59,561 nt of DNA from Sedimentisphaerales bacterium (GTDB taxonomy: Bacteria; Planctomycetota; Phycisphaerae; Sedimentisphaerales; Anaerobacaceae): contig JAFGGH010000058.1 in the NCBI GenBank assembly GCA_016930645.1, positions 1 to 59,561 on the forward strand, written 5' to 3'. Below the pieces are notes generated by a model. That model ran no database searches, had not been told where the DNA came from, and saw only the letters and a program-made list of their open reading frames with translations. Of the stretch, positions 39,602-48,825 are shown piece after piece (position 1 is the first letter of the stretch; each line of letters starts with the position of its first letter). Both the position numbers and the translations under genes were made by a program.

Positions 39602-40954
39602 CTATGGATGGTCATTGCCAACTTGGTACAATTGGTTATACTTCTCAATTTGTCCCGACTTAAGATAAATCTTGCCTAACAAATCTTTTGTTATTTCAGC
39701 CATATTATCGAGGCTTTTATAGTTCTTAACTTCTACGGTTTTCAGCGATTCTAAAACCTTCAACATATATTTCTCAAAAGCATTAAGATCATCTCTTGGT
39801 ATGTTGATGAAACCTAAATAAAAGTCAGCTACAATCATACCAACATCGAGTTCATGATTTTTACAAATATTTTGCCAACATTTAATGATACTTTCTAAAC
39901 GATCAAGTTCTTTAATTAGTTCGTCATTTAATTCTTTATACGGGGATGTATCGGCCAGAATAATTTTATTAAGAGATTCGACAATTTCATCAAAGTTGTT
40001 TTCAAGAACAGCTTCATCAATTCTTGTTGCGTTTTCCACATAAAGTTTAGCTTCTCCAAAATTGGAGGATTCTAACGCTAAAAGGGCTAATCGGATAAGC
40101 GACAACTGATGATATTCTCTAGGGATGTATACTTCACCTGATACTACTTTAACGTCTGCACAGTAGTTATTTAAATTTGGCTTATCCGCTAATAAAATAT
40201 AGTTCATTACTCGAGCATTATGACGCTGAAGATATCTTTCTTTGAAAAACTCCTCGTCACTATCTTCCATCTTGCCTATGGAACCTATGGGTAATATCAA
40301 TGAGTGTGGACCTCCTGCAATTCTTGAAGGCAACTTGACTGCATTAGACCAATATTCTATTGATACCATCGCTCTATCCTCTCCAATACCTCTAAAAGGA
40401 ACCGTTAATCCTTCAAATGGCGTAGGAGGAAAATTTTGAGCATCTTCTCCTTTTTCCCAAAAACCAATAATAAAAATCATCCAGTCTTTAGTATCTAACA
40501 ACAATTCCATCCTTGCTTCAAGCGTATCGCCTTCAAAAACAAACATAGAACCATCCGTAATCAACTGCGACTTGAAACAACTATCATGAAGCGTAAGAAC
40601 CTGATTCGTATTTTTCAGATTATCTTTAACAACCAATTTGTCAATAGTGATCCATGACCTAACTTGTCTAAAATTAAAGTCGTCCCATATTATTTTTATG
40701 TTTTCTGAGAGATTTCTTTGGATGACACACGTAGGCTTCATATCACAACCAATAAGTAGATTACCATAAAATTTTCTCTTACAAAAAATAGCATAACCTT
40801 GTGGATATTCTAGCAGATACCTTTGTTCATTAATTTTTTCTATATCTTTCACGCTGGTAAAGATGTTTTTCTCTACTTCATTAATGCCAATAGCAACCAT
40901 AACGTTATTTCCGTCATCTGAAAAAACTTCAAAACTTATGCATAGTTCTGGCAT
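39602..40954 (-). CDS. Hypothetical protein
   Basis: 450-codon ATG ORF, AT-rich, starts overlapping the stop of the upstream ORF. Confidence 0.7.
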   Translation of the reverse strand: MPELCISFEVFSDDGNNVMVAIGINEVEKNIFTSVKDIEKINEQRYLLEYPQGYAIFCKRKFYGNLLIGCDMKPTCVIQRNLSENIKIIWDDFNFRQVRSWITIDKLVVKDNLKNTNQVLTLHDSCFKSQLITDGSMFVFEGDTLEARMELLLDTKDWMIFIIGFWEKGEDAQNFPPTPFEGLTVPFRGIGEDRAMVSIEYWSNAVKLPSRIAGGPHSLILPIGSIGKMEDSDEEFFKERYLQRHNARVMNYILLADKPNLNNYCADVKVVSGEVYIPREYHQLSLIRLALLALESSNFGEAKLYVENATRIDEAVLENNFDEIVESLNKIILADTSPYKELNDELIKELDRLESIIKCWQNICKNHELDVGMIVADFYLGFINIPRDDLNAFEKYMLKVLESLKTVEVKNYKSLDNMAEITKDLLGKIYLKSGQIEKYNQLYQVGNDHP

Positions 40955-41570
40955 ATATATTTGTTACATTGCCTACAATTCTTGATAAGACTATTCCTTT
41001 TCTAATCACAACTTTGGCTTTTGCTGTGACATTATCTGTATTCAACAAGGCACTTGAAGAATCTTTATGTATAATATTGGGGGCCTTAACAGTGATTTTA
41101 TCACGAGACAATTCAAAAATTCTACAGGCTGACCAATCTATATCTATTATTTTATGTAATCGTTTTAGGCTTACTTTCTTATCTTCGACATCCTCTTGGC
41201 TGGTTAATATTGCATATCCCAGATTGTATTTCCCAAAAAGAGTTTCACTATTAAGCCTGTCTACCTGTTGTAAATCTTCAATCAACTTGATCAACTGTTG
41301 ATCTTCTTCAAAGAGTTTTTCTATGAAATCAGGATTGTTATCTTGTTGATTTACTTCTAAATTTACGTAAGAGTCACTGATTATTATTGAATTGGCAAAA
41401 TCACCGACATCTATATCTACTTCTGGCGTGTTTTTAGAATCTGGTTTAATGAAAGAAATAAACCACAGAAAAATACCTGCAATAGATGCCAAAGAACCCC
41501 AAAAAGCAACGCGATTCCAAATACTCAGCCTATTATATCTTTTTGTTAAATTTGAAAGTGATTTTTTCAT
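40929..41570 (-). CDS. Hypothetical membrane-anchored protein
   Basis: N-terminal TM (VAFWGSLASIAGIFLWFISFI) followed by a soluble domain; overlaps the next ORF by 26 bp. Confidence 0.7.
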   Translation of the reverse strand: MKKSLSNLTKRYNRLSIWNRVAFWGSLASIAGIFLWFISFIKPDSKNTPEVDIDVGDFANSIIISDSYVNLEVNQQDNNPDFIEKLFEEDQQLIKLIEDLQQVDRLNSETLFGKYNLGYAILTSQEDVEDKKVSLKRLHKIIDIDWSACRIFELSRDKITVKAPNIIHKDSSSALLNTDNVTAKAKVVIRKGIVLSRIVGNVTNIYARTMHKF

Positions 41571-41699
41571 AAATCAATAAAAATCCCTTTTAATCTGTTG
41601 CTGAAGATAGCCCATCAATCCTGTTATCCTGTCAATATATGCTTCCTGTCTGTGTAATCATCGATTAAATATATCCCCAATCCCATCAAAGACAAGCAA

Positions 41700-41720
41700 C
41701 ATTTTGGCGAAGCCAAAATG
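41700..41720. repeat. Perfect hairpin CATTTTGGC-GAA-GCCAAAATG
   Basis: 9-bp stem, 3-nt loop. Confidence 0.8.
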
Positions 41721-42252
41721 GAGAAATAGTGCAATAAAACAGTTGTCCTTCTTTAATGAAATTTTCGTTATTCAAGTTGACCTTCCTTGATTAAATGGTC
41801 AATCCATTTTGTAATTACCCCCGTTAAATCGGTGATTGTCAATATCAATTCTAAATAGAAAAATCAATATCCCCAATTTTACTATTTCCACGCCGCAGGG
41901 TCAATATAAATAAACTGGGAATTATGGGGGGTTTTACTGAGCTCGTTCAAAATGGTATTTATTCTATAAAATCTGCGTAATCCGCGATTAAAAATTTGTG
42001 GCAAAACATCAAAATTTTACTTGACAAATGTTTTATAATATGTTATAATACGCAATAGTTCACTGGATAGTGAATCATAAATACCGTTTTCACGCCAAAA
42101 ACAGACATCAAACCGTAGAAGAATATCCAATATCCAATGTAGAATTTCCAATGTAGAAATAAAGGAAGATGGCAAAGTATAGAAGTCAGAATACAATCCG
42201 CCGAAGACGCTCCGTAGTTCCATCGTACCAGTGTTGATTCGTGGTTAAAATC

Positions 42253-42314
42253 GACCCGCCGTGATCCGTCTTCGCCCTAAAAGGGCTACGCCGGACAGGA
42301 ACGGCGGGCTAAAT
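42253..42314 (-). repeat. REP-like element R5 with nested hairpin
   Basis: CCCGCCGT ... TCCGTCTTCGCCC-TAAAA-GGGCTACGCCGGA ... ACGGCGGG-CTAAAT. Confidence 0.8.
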
Positions 42315-42466
42315 ATAAAAACAAAAAACTGCGCCATCCGCGTCAATTCGTGGTTAATTTTTCCGTGTTTTCAGCGTAATCTGCGATTAAAAATTTCTCT
42401 GTGTTTTCTGTGTTCTCTGTGGCTATAATAAATAATAACTCTGTGGTAAAAAATGAAAAGAAATTC

Positions 42467-42493
42467 CCCACGGCACAGGTCCGTGGGCTAAAC
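42467..42493 (-). repeat. REP-like element R6 abutting the start of the hydrogenase protease gene
   Basis: CCCACGG-CACAGGT-CCGTGGG-CTAAAC. Confidence 0.85.
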
Positions 42494-42496
42494 AAT

Positions 42497-42958
42497 ATGA
42501 AAAAAGAAACAGTGGTAGTCGGGCTTGGAAATGTTTTGATGGCTGATGAGGGCATCGGCTGTGCCGTAGTCGAGCATTTTTCCAAACAGGCGGGTAAATA
42601 TCCCAATGTTGAATTCACCGATATCGGTACGGGCGGAATGGCGCTTTTACATCTTATAGCAGGACGCAAAAAGGCGATTCTTATAGATTGTGCGAAGATG
42701 GGGACAAGGCCCGGGACGCTCAAAAGATTTACGCCTGAAGACGTAAAAACCATCAAGCAACTCTGCCAGTTCAGCCTGCACGACAGCGATGTTATGAGAG
42801 TAATCGAGATGTCGCGGCAGTTAGGGCAATGCCCTGAGAGTATAGTGATTTTCGGTATCGAGCCGGGCCGCATAGAGCCCGGTCGTCAGCTCAGCACTAC
42901 CCTAGCGGGCAAGCTCGCCGATTATATCGCCGCTGTCGCAGAAGAGCTGAAAGGGTAA
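42497..42958 (+). CDS. Hydrogenase maturation protease (HycI/HyaD family)
   Basis: VVVGLGNVLMADEGIGCAVVEHF, LIDCAKMGTRPGTL; ATG at 42497 preferred over the ORF-track start. Confidence 0.88.
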   Translation: MKKETVVVGLGNVLMADEGIGCAVVEHFSKQAGKYPNVEFTDIGTGGMALLHLIAGRKKAILIDCAKMGTRPGTLKRFTPEDVKTIKQLCQFSLHDSDVMRVIEMSRQLGQCPESIVIFGIEPGRIEPGRQLSTTLAGKLADYIAAVAEELKG

Positions 42959-43186
42959 CTACGCCCTGCCGATGGATTTCAGATACCTCTTGCTCTTTTT
43001 GATGCCCATTCTTGATGCTTTTTTCTTAACGGCATCGACCTTGCGTCCTACCTTTTTTGCGATGTCCGCTGTTGATATGTCAGCAAATTGCTTTTTAAGG
43101 ATGTTGAGGTCTTTGGCGTTCCAGGCGCCTTTGGCTGCTTTTCTCCGGGCGGGTTTCTTTTTCGCGGCTCTTTTTTTCTTAGCCAT
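42959..43186 (-). CDS. Small basic protein: Lys/Arg/Ala-rich tail plus SANT/homeodomain-like HTH
   Basis: MAKKKRAAKKKPARRKAAKGAWNAKDLNILKKQFADISTADIAKKVGRKVDAVKKKASRMGIKK. Confidence 0.7.
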   Translation of the reverse strand: MAKKKRAAKKKPARRKAAKGAWNAKDLNILKKQFADISTADIAKKVGRKVDAVKKKASRMGIKKSKRYLKSIGRA

Positions 43187-43383
43187 TTTCTTTACCTCCT
43201 TTCCCGGTAAAGGGAATCTCTTAATAATATAATCAATCTATTGCGTACCCGTGACAATGTCAAGTGTTTTTATGAAATAATATGGTTTTGAGAGACATAT
43301 TTTGTCATATTTACAAAATAATCAAAAAAAGCGTCATATTGCGTACTTTACACGTAGGTTAAACACTATATACTCATAACTAT

Positions 43384-45171
43384 ATGGCAGAAGATAAAAA
43401 TAGTTCGGTTGGAATTGTAAAGACAGAGACTATTCGGCTGGTTGAGAGGGACAGACCGCTCAAATTAGCCTGCGGCAAGACACTTGCGCCGATTGATGTC
43501 GCTTATGAGACTTACGGAAATCTCAACGAGGCTGGTGATAATGCGGTCTTGATTTGCCATGCGCTTAGCGGAAACGCACACGTTGCGGGAGTGAATAGTC
43601 CGGAAGACAAGCAGCCCGGCTGGTGGGACTCAATGGTTGGGCCTGGCAAGGGCATAGATACGAATAAATATTTTGTTATCTGCTCGAATTTTTTGGGCGG
43701 GTGCAGCGGGACAACAGGGCCATCCAGTACGAATCCGGAGACGGGCAGGCCTTACGGCCTGGATTTTCCGGTGATTACCATTGCCGATATGGTCAAGGTT
43801 CAAAAGCTGCTGCTGGATAAACTCGGAGTCAGACAGCTATTGGCGGTATTAGGCGGTTCGATAGGCGGGATGCAGGTATTGCAGTGGGCGATTGATTATC
43901 CGGATTTCGTCAGGAGCGTACTGCCTATAGCGACAACGAGTCATCTTGGCGCCCAGTCGATAGCGTTTGACGCGGTAGGCAGAAACGCGATTTTAGGCGA
44001 CCCGAACTTTTCACAAGGTCAATATCATTCCGGGTCCGGACCGGATAAAGGCCTGGGGATTGCAAGGATGATTGGACATATCACTTATCTTTCCGAGCCT
44101 GGCATGCGCGAGAAATTCGGCAGGCGTCTCAGGAGCAAGGAACATTATACTTATGATTTCGACCCTGAATTCGAGGTCGAGACATATCTGGATTACAAGG
44201 GACAGAGTTTTGTCGAGCGGTTCGATGCCAACAGCTATCTATATATAACCAAGGCTGCCGATTATTTCGACCTAAGTAAAGATTACGGGAGCCTGGTAAG
44301 CGCATTTGCAAATGTTAAAAGCCGTTTTCTTGTTATTAGTTTTTCGAGTGACTGGCTGTTTACGCCCGCTCAATCCGAAGCAATAGTCAATGCACTGGCA
44401 GCCAATAAAAAAGATGTCAGCTATGCCAATATAGAATCCTCATACGGCCATGACGCGTTTCTACTGGAAGCGAATAGGTTGAGCAGACTCATTTGTTGTT
44501 TTTTAAAGGCTACACATCAGCCTGATTCGGCTTGTAAGTGCGCTCTTACAGATGAGCGTCGGCCTGCTGAAGCAGCTTCTCGAAGCCGTGTTGATTATGA
44601 ATTGATTGAGTCTTTAATTGAACCACAAAGCAGGGTGCTGGATGTCGGCTGCGGTGACGGGAAACTGCTTGCGCATTTGAAAACTGATAAAAGTATCCGC
44701 GGTGAAGGGATTGAACTTGATTACAGCTCGATGCTGGACTGCATCTGCCAGGGCTTGCCGATAATTCAGTACGATATCGAACGCGGATTAAGCGCCTATG
44801 AAGACAAGAGTTTCGATGTGGTAATACTTTCGCGGACTTTACAGACCCTTAAGGATCCTGAAAAAGTTTTTACAGAGCTGCTTAGAGTCGGCAAGAAAGT
44901 AATAGTGAGCTTTCCTAATTTCGGGCATTGGCGGTGTCGATTACAATTGCTTGTAAAAGGGAAGGCTCCGGTAACACGCCAGTTACCATTCGGATGGCAC
45001 GATACGCCGAATGTCCATGTTCTGTCTCTGAAAGATTTCGACCAGTTCTGCAAAAGGCTCGGAGCTACTGTAGAGAAGCGCATACCATTGATAGAGTATC
45101 GTCAGAGTCCTGTCCGTTTGGCACCCAATTTATTCGCTGAGCAGGCTATCTACGTGACAAGTAAAAGTTAA
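43384..45171 (+). CDS. metX-metW: Homoserine O-acetyltransferase fused to MetW-type methyltransferase domain
   Basis: Met[16 protein letters not shown] ... [11 protein letters not shown]; Met[31 protein letters not shown] ... [15 protein letters not shown] ... [19 protein letters not shown]. Confidence 0.92.
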   Translation: MAEDKNSSVGIVKTETIRLVERDRPLKLACGKTLAPIDVAYETYGNLNEAGDNAVLICHALSGNAHVAGVNSPEDKQPGWWDSMVGPGKGIDTNKYFVICSNFLGGCSGTTGPSSTNPETGRPYGLDFPVITIADMVKVQKLLLDKLGVRQLLAVLGGSIGGMQVLQWAIDYPDFVRSVLPIATTSHLGAQSIAFDAVGRNAILGDPNFSQGQYHSGSGPDKGLGIARMIGHITYLSEPGMREKFGRRLRSKEHYTYDFDPEFEVETYLDYKGQSFVERFDANSYLYITKAADYFDLSKDYGSLVSAFANVKSRFLVISFSSDWLFTPAQSEAIVNALAANKKDVSYANIESSYGHDAFLLEANRLSRLICCFLKATHQPDSACKCALTDERRPAEAASRSRVDYELIESLIEPQSRVLDVGCGDGKLLAHLKTDKSIRGEGIELDYSSMLDCICQGLPIIQYDIERGLSAYEDKSFDVVILSRTLQTLKDPEKVFTELLRVGKKVIVSFPNFGHWRCRLQLLVKGKAPVTRQLPFGWHDTPNVHVLSLKDFDQFCKRLGATVEKRIPLIEYRQSPVRLAPNLFAEQAIYVTSKS

Positions 45172-45515
45172 GCATCCTTCTGCCCTGCCGGTGCGACGCA
45201 ATAGATATAAATCAGCGGGTCGTTACCTGTGTTTTTAATATCGTGCTGAGTTTGAGGCGGTATATAGGCAATTTTGCCTACGCCTGCCGGTAAAGGCTCA
45301 GAGCCTTCAATTAACGCGGTGCCGGTGCCACTGAGGAAAATCAGCATCTCCTCGTTTTGGCTTGTGCTGTGCAGGCCGCAGCTTTCGCCCGGTTCGAGAT
45401 AGACCTTTCCGGCTTTCATTCCGTAGCTTTGCGTATTTTTATCCAGCAGCCTTTGGAATTCTTTTGTATCTTCGATTTCAAGCGCAAAAGGCTTAGGTTT
45501 CATATAAATCTCCAT
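45168..45515 (-). CDS. Cupin-domain protein
   Basis: [34 protein letters not shown] ... [14 protein letters not shown]. Confidence 0.85.
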   Translation of the reverse strand: MEIYMKPKPFALEIEDTKEFQRLLDKNTQSYGMKAGKVYLEPGESCGLHSTSQNEEMLIFLSGTGTALIEGSEPLPAGVGKIAYIPPQTQHDIKNTGNDPLIYIYCVAPAGQKDA

Positions 45516-45650
45516 TTTTCAAGAACATACAGACCGCAACAGCTAAACAATTTTTCTTGATTTTTTCAATAAAATTTATTTGACGTAGTAGCACTAATTT
45601 AATATTGTTATGCGCAGATAACTTATTACTTTTTTAAGGATTATTTATAA

Positions 45651-46889
45651 ATGGAAAAAAGGGGATTGATTACACTGATTGCTGTTACACAACTTTTATG
45701 GACATGCCTGGCTGTTCACGACCAAAATGACATCAGGGAACACCACAGGCAGCTTTCTGAAAAAGGAATCGAGTTTGGATTTGGCGTAACGAATATTTAT
45801 CAGCAAAATGTTCGAGGCGGTCTGAGCAAGCACCGCAAGGCAGGCCGTTTTTCCGGCAGTTATGATATCGAATTAACCTTAGACGCAGAAAAACTGTTTC
45901 AACTGGAAAACGGAATATTCTTTCTGCACGCTGAAGGCTCGTGGTCGAAGTCGGGCGGGATTGACGGGCCATCGGCAGGCAGCGTTTTCGGTGTAAACGG
46001 TGACGCCGCGGGCAGACGTGCGTTCGACCTGACCGAGTTCTGGTATGAACAGCCGATATTCTTCGACAACCTGCTGATACGGCTGGGAAAATTCGATATC
46101 ACAGGCGGCTTCGAATGTCATGGGTGTCCGGTATCTTTTGACGGCAGTTTATTCGCCAATGACGAAGTTACACAATTCTTAAACAGCGCGTTAGTAAACA
46201 ATCCATCTATTCCGTTTCCTGATAACGGTCTCGGCGTCATACTGCATTACGATGTCGATGACTTCTGGTATATATCAGCTTCAGCGATGGATGCGCAAAG
46301 CGATGTAAGAGAGACGGGCTTTAGAACGACATTTCATGATGAGGATTATTTTTTCTATATCCTCGAAACCGGTATCACTCCGGAATTCGGTTCTGCTGAT
46401 AAGCCCTTACAAGGAGCATATCGAGTTGGGCTGTGGAATGACCCACAGCCGAAAGCCAATTCAGATAATGATGCGGCGGGTAAGTATTATAGAGATGATA
46501 CAGGTTTTTATATCAGCTGCGACCAAATGCTAAAAAGGGAAAACACCGAAGACGACCAGGGATTAGGGGCGTTTTTCAGATACGGTTATGCCCCGAGCAG
46601 GGCCAACGATGTTACGCAATTTTTCAGCTTCGGGTTTCAATATGCAGGTTTATTCGAGGGCAGAGACGAAGATGTTCTGGGAGTCGGATTCGCGCATGGG
46701 ACAGTAGCAGATACGGCAAAGATGACATATAACGATGATTATGAAGCCGTTACGGAATTGTATTACAATGTTAAGGTAACAGATTATTTGAATATCAGTC
46801 CGAGCGTACAATATGTAATGAACCCGGGCGGCAGCCAGGATGTAAGTGACGCTGTAGTTTTTGGTGTTCGAGCACAAATAACTTTCTGA
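45651..46889 (+). CDS. OprB-like carbohydrate-selective-type porin
   Basis: FQLENGIFFLHAEGSWSKSGGID...GDAAGRRAFDLTEFWYEQPIFFDNLLIRLGKFDITGGF; C-terminal beta-strand ending in F. Confidence 0.8.
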   Translation: MEKRGLITLIAVTQLLWTCLAVHDQNDIREHHRQLSEKGIEFGFGVTNIYQQNVRGGLSKHRKAGRFSGSYDIELTLDAEKLFQLENGIFFLHAEGSWSKSGGIDGPSAGSVFGVNGDAAGRRAFDLTEFWYEQPIFFDNLLIRLGKFDITGGFECHGCPVSFDGSLFANDEVTQFLNSALVNNPSIPFPDNGLGVILHYDVDDFWYISASAMDAQSDVRETGFRTTFHDEDYFFYILETGITPEFGSADKPLQGAYRVGLWNDPQPKANSDNDAAGKYYRDDTGFYISCDQMLKRENTEDDQGLGAFFRYGYAPSRANDVTQFFSFGFQYAGLFEGRDEDVLGVGFAHGTVADTAKMTYNDDYEAVTELYYNVKVTDYLNISPSVQYVMNPGGSQDVSDAVVFGVRAQITF

Positions 46890-46922
46890 AACGTAAATCC
46901 ATAATAAAAAGGAGATTACATT

Positions 46923-47975
46923 ATGCATATGGCAAACGAATTACTGTCGGTTCCGGTTGCGGGGGCGACTTTAACGATAGCAGGCGGGGCACTGGCTTTT
47001 ATTACACGCCGGGCAAGGAAGATTATTGACGCAGATAAACTTGCCCTTATGGGAATTCTCGGCGCGTTTGTCTTTGCCGCTCAAATGGTGAATTTTCGAC
47101 TGCCCGCTATGCCGGGTACAAGCGGTCATCTTGTTGGTTCTGTTTTACTATCTATTGTGCTTGGTCCGACCCTTGGGGCAATTGTAATTTCTTCGGTCAT
47201 TATCATTCAGTGCCTGATTTTTCAGGATGGCGGACTGCTTGCGCTCGGCTGTAATATTATCAATATGGGAATTATTCCATGCTACGCCGGCTATTATATA
47301 TTCAAAACTATAAAAGCCGAATCCTGGCAGAACACCAGAACTTATGTTGCGGTTATCATCGCGTGTGTCGTATCCCTGGAAATCGGTGCGGCACTTGTCC
47401 CGATAGAAGCGGCAATGTCAGGTGTCCTGCTTGTACCAATGTCAACATTTTTGGTTACTATGCTCGGCGTCCACGCAATTGCAGGAACGATTGAAGGTAT
47501 CGTTACAGCCGCTGTTCTCGGTTATCTGTTGCAGGTCAGGCCTGATATAATCGGTGATTCTTTGCACGGCAAAATCAGGCTCAGTAAACCGGCTGTTATC
47601 GCTTCTCTTTCAATTTTCACGGTGATTACCGCCGCAGGTTTGTCGCTGCTGGCATCGGGAATGCCGGACGGACTCGAATGGAGCTACGCTGAGCGGCCTG
47701 ACCAGAGCGACTTCGAGACTACTATTGCCAACGAAAGTACCGTGATACCAAAAGTGGATGCATTTCAGGAAAAATTTTCCCTGATGCCGGATTACACCGT
47801 AAGAAGCTCCAAACTTGGTCAAACAGCTCAATTGGAATACGAGCCTGCCGCGGCGTGGACGAGCATGGCAGGATTAATCGGTGCTTTTTTGACTATGGGC
47901 TTCATCTGGCTGTTTGCTCAAATTATAAGAAAAAGGTCAAATTCAAAGCCGAATCCTGATACAATAGCCGCATAG
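46923..47975 (+). CDS. CbiM/NikM substrate-binding transporter subunit fused to NikN-like (PDGLE) domain
   Basis: LGAFVFAAQMVNFRLPAMPGTSGHLVGSVLLSIVLGPTLGAI...; PDGLEWSYAE. Confidence 0.88.
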   Translation: MHMANELLSVPVAGATLTIAGGALAFITRRARKIIDADKLALMGILGAFVFAAQMVNFRLPAMPGTSGHLVGSVLLSIVLGPTLGAIVISSVIIIQCLIFQDGGLLALGCNIINMGIIPCYAGYYIFKTIKAESWQNTRTYVAVIIACVVSLEIGAALVPIEAAMSGVLLVPMSTFLVTMLGVHAIAGTIEGIVTAAVLGYLLQVRPDIIGDSLHGKIRLSKPAVIASLSIFTVITAAGLSLLASGMPDGLEWSYAERPDQSDFETTIANESTVIPKVDAFQEKFSLMPDYTVRSSKLGQTAQLEYEPAAAWTSMAGLIGAFLTMGFIWLFAQIIRKRSNSKPNPDTIAA

Positions 47976-48043
47976 CCGGTCCGAGAGGTATTTTATCCTC
48001 CAGAGTTATTTTTTTAACTGTGATTAGTTAATACGGTTTTGGA

Positions 48044-48820
48044 ATGCACCACGCACATATCGATAAATTCGCGTATCAGGATTCGCCTGTCCACAGGCTC
48101 GATGCGAGAGTCAAATTTATAGTAATGGTTATATTCATGGCCTTTGTCATTTCGCTGCCGCCGAATTCGGTGGTCATTTTGAGTTTATATGCGATAGGAC
48201 CTTTTGCCGTACTGGTTTCGGGGCGGATTCCCCTGAGATTCGTATTCAAGCAAATAATAATTGTCAGTCCCTTCATACTTGTATTGGCACTATCCTGTCC
48301 ATTTTATGACAGAACCCCGGTATCGGTATCCTTCGGGCCTTTATCGTGGCAGATAACAGCAGGCTGGCTGAGATGTTGTAATATCCTTGCCAAGTTTACC
48401 GTAACTATGATGTGCATTATCGCGCTGGTTTCAACAACCCGGTTCACTAATTTACTGGAAGGCCTCGGCAAACTTGGAATACCAAAAATTCTGACAGCAC
48501 AGCTTGGTCTTTTATACAGGTATATTTTCGTGGTTATCGACAAAGCCCAGCACATGCTGCTGTCACGCAGGGCGAGGTCTTCTAATTATCTGGGATTTCG
48601 CAATGAACTTAAGACCGCTTCTGCGATGATAGGCAGTTTGTTTATTCGAAGCATCGATACCGCCGAAAATATCAGTATAGCTATGCAGGGACGAGGATTT
48701 AATCAAAAATGGCGCAGCCTGTCACAAATGCATACTGGATGGGCTGATTATCTTTTTATAGTATTATCAGCTATTTACATTTTGGCTCTGGAGCTTTTCG
48801 CAAAACCGGTACTAACCTGA
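48044..48820 (+). CDS. CbiQ/NikQ ECF-type transporter transmembrane subunit
   Basis: SPVHRLDARVKFI, LGLLYRYIFVVIDKAQHMLLSRRAR, AMQGRGF. Confidence 0.88.
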   Translation: MHHAHIDKFAYQDSPVHRLDARVKFIVMVIFMAFVISLPPNSVVILSLYAIGPFAVLVSGRIPLRFVFKQIIIVSPFILVLALSCPFYDRTPVSVSFGPLSWQITAGWLRCCNILAKFTVTMMCIIALVSTTRFTNLLEGLGKLGIPKILTAQLGLLYRYIFVVIDKAQHMLLSRRARSSNYLGFRNELKTASAMIGSLFIRSIDTAENISIAMQGRGFNQKWRSLSQMHTGWADYLFIVLSAIYILALELFAKPVLT

Positions 48821-48825
48821 ACGAT

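Noticed and set aside
45540-45650. Possible NikR operator upstream of the OprB-like porin
   Set aside because: Only weak, imperfect dyad (GTAGCAC...GTTATGC) and it does not match a NikR consensus I know well enough.
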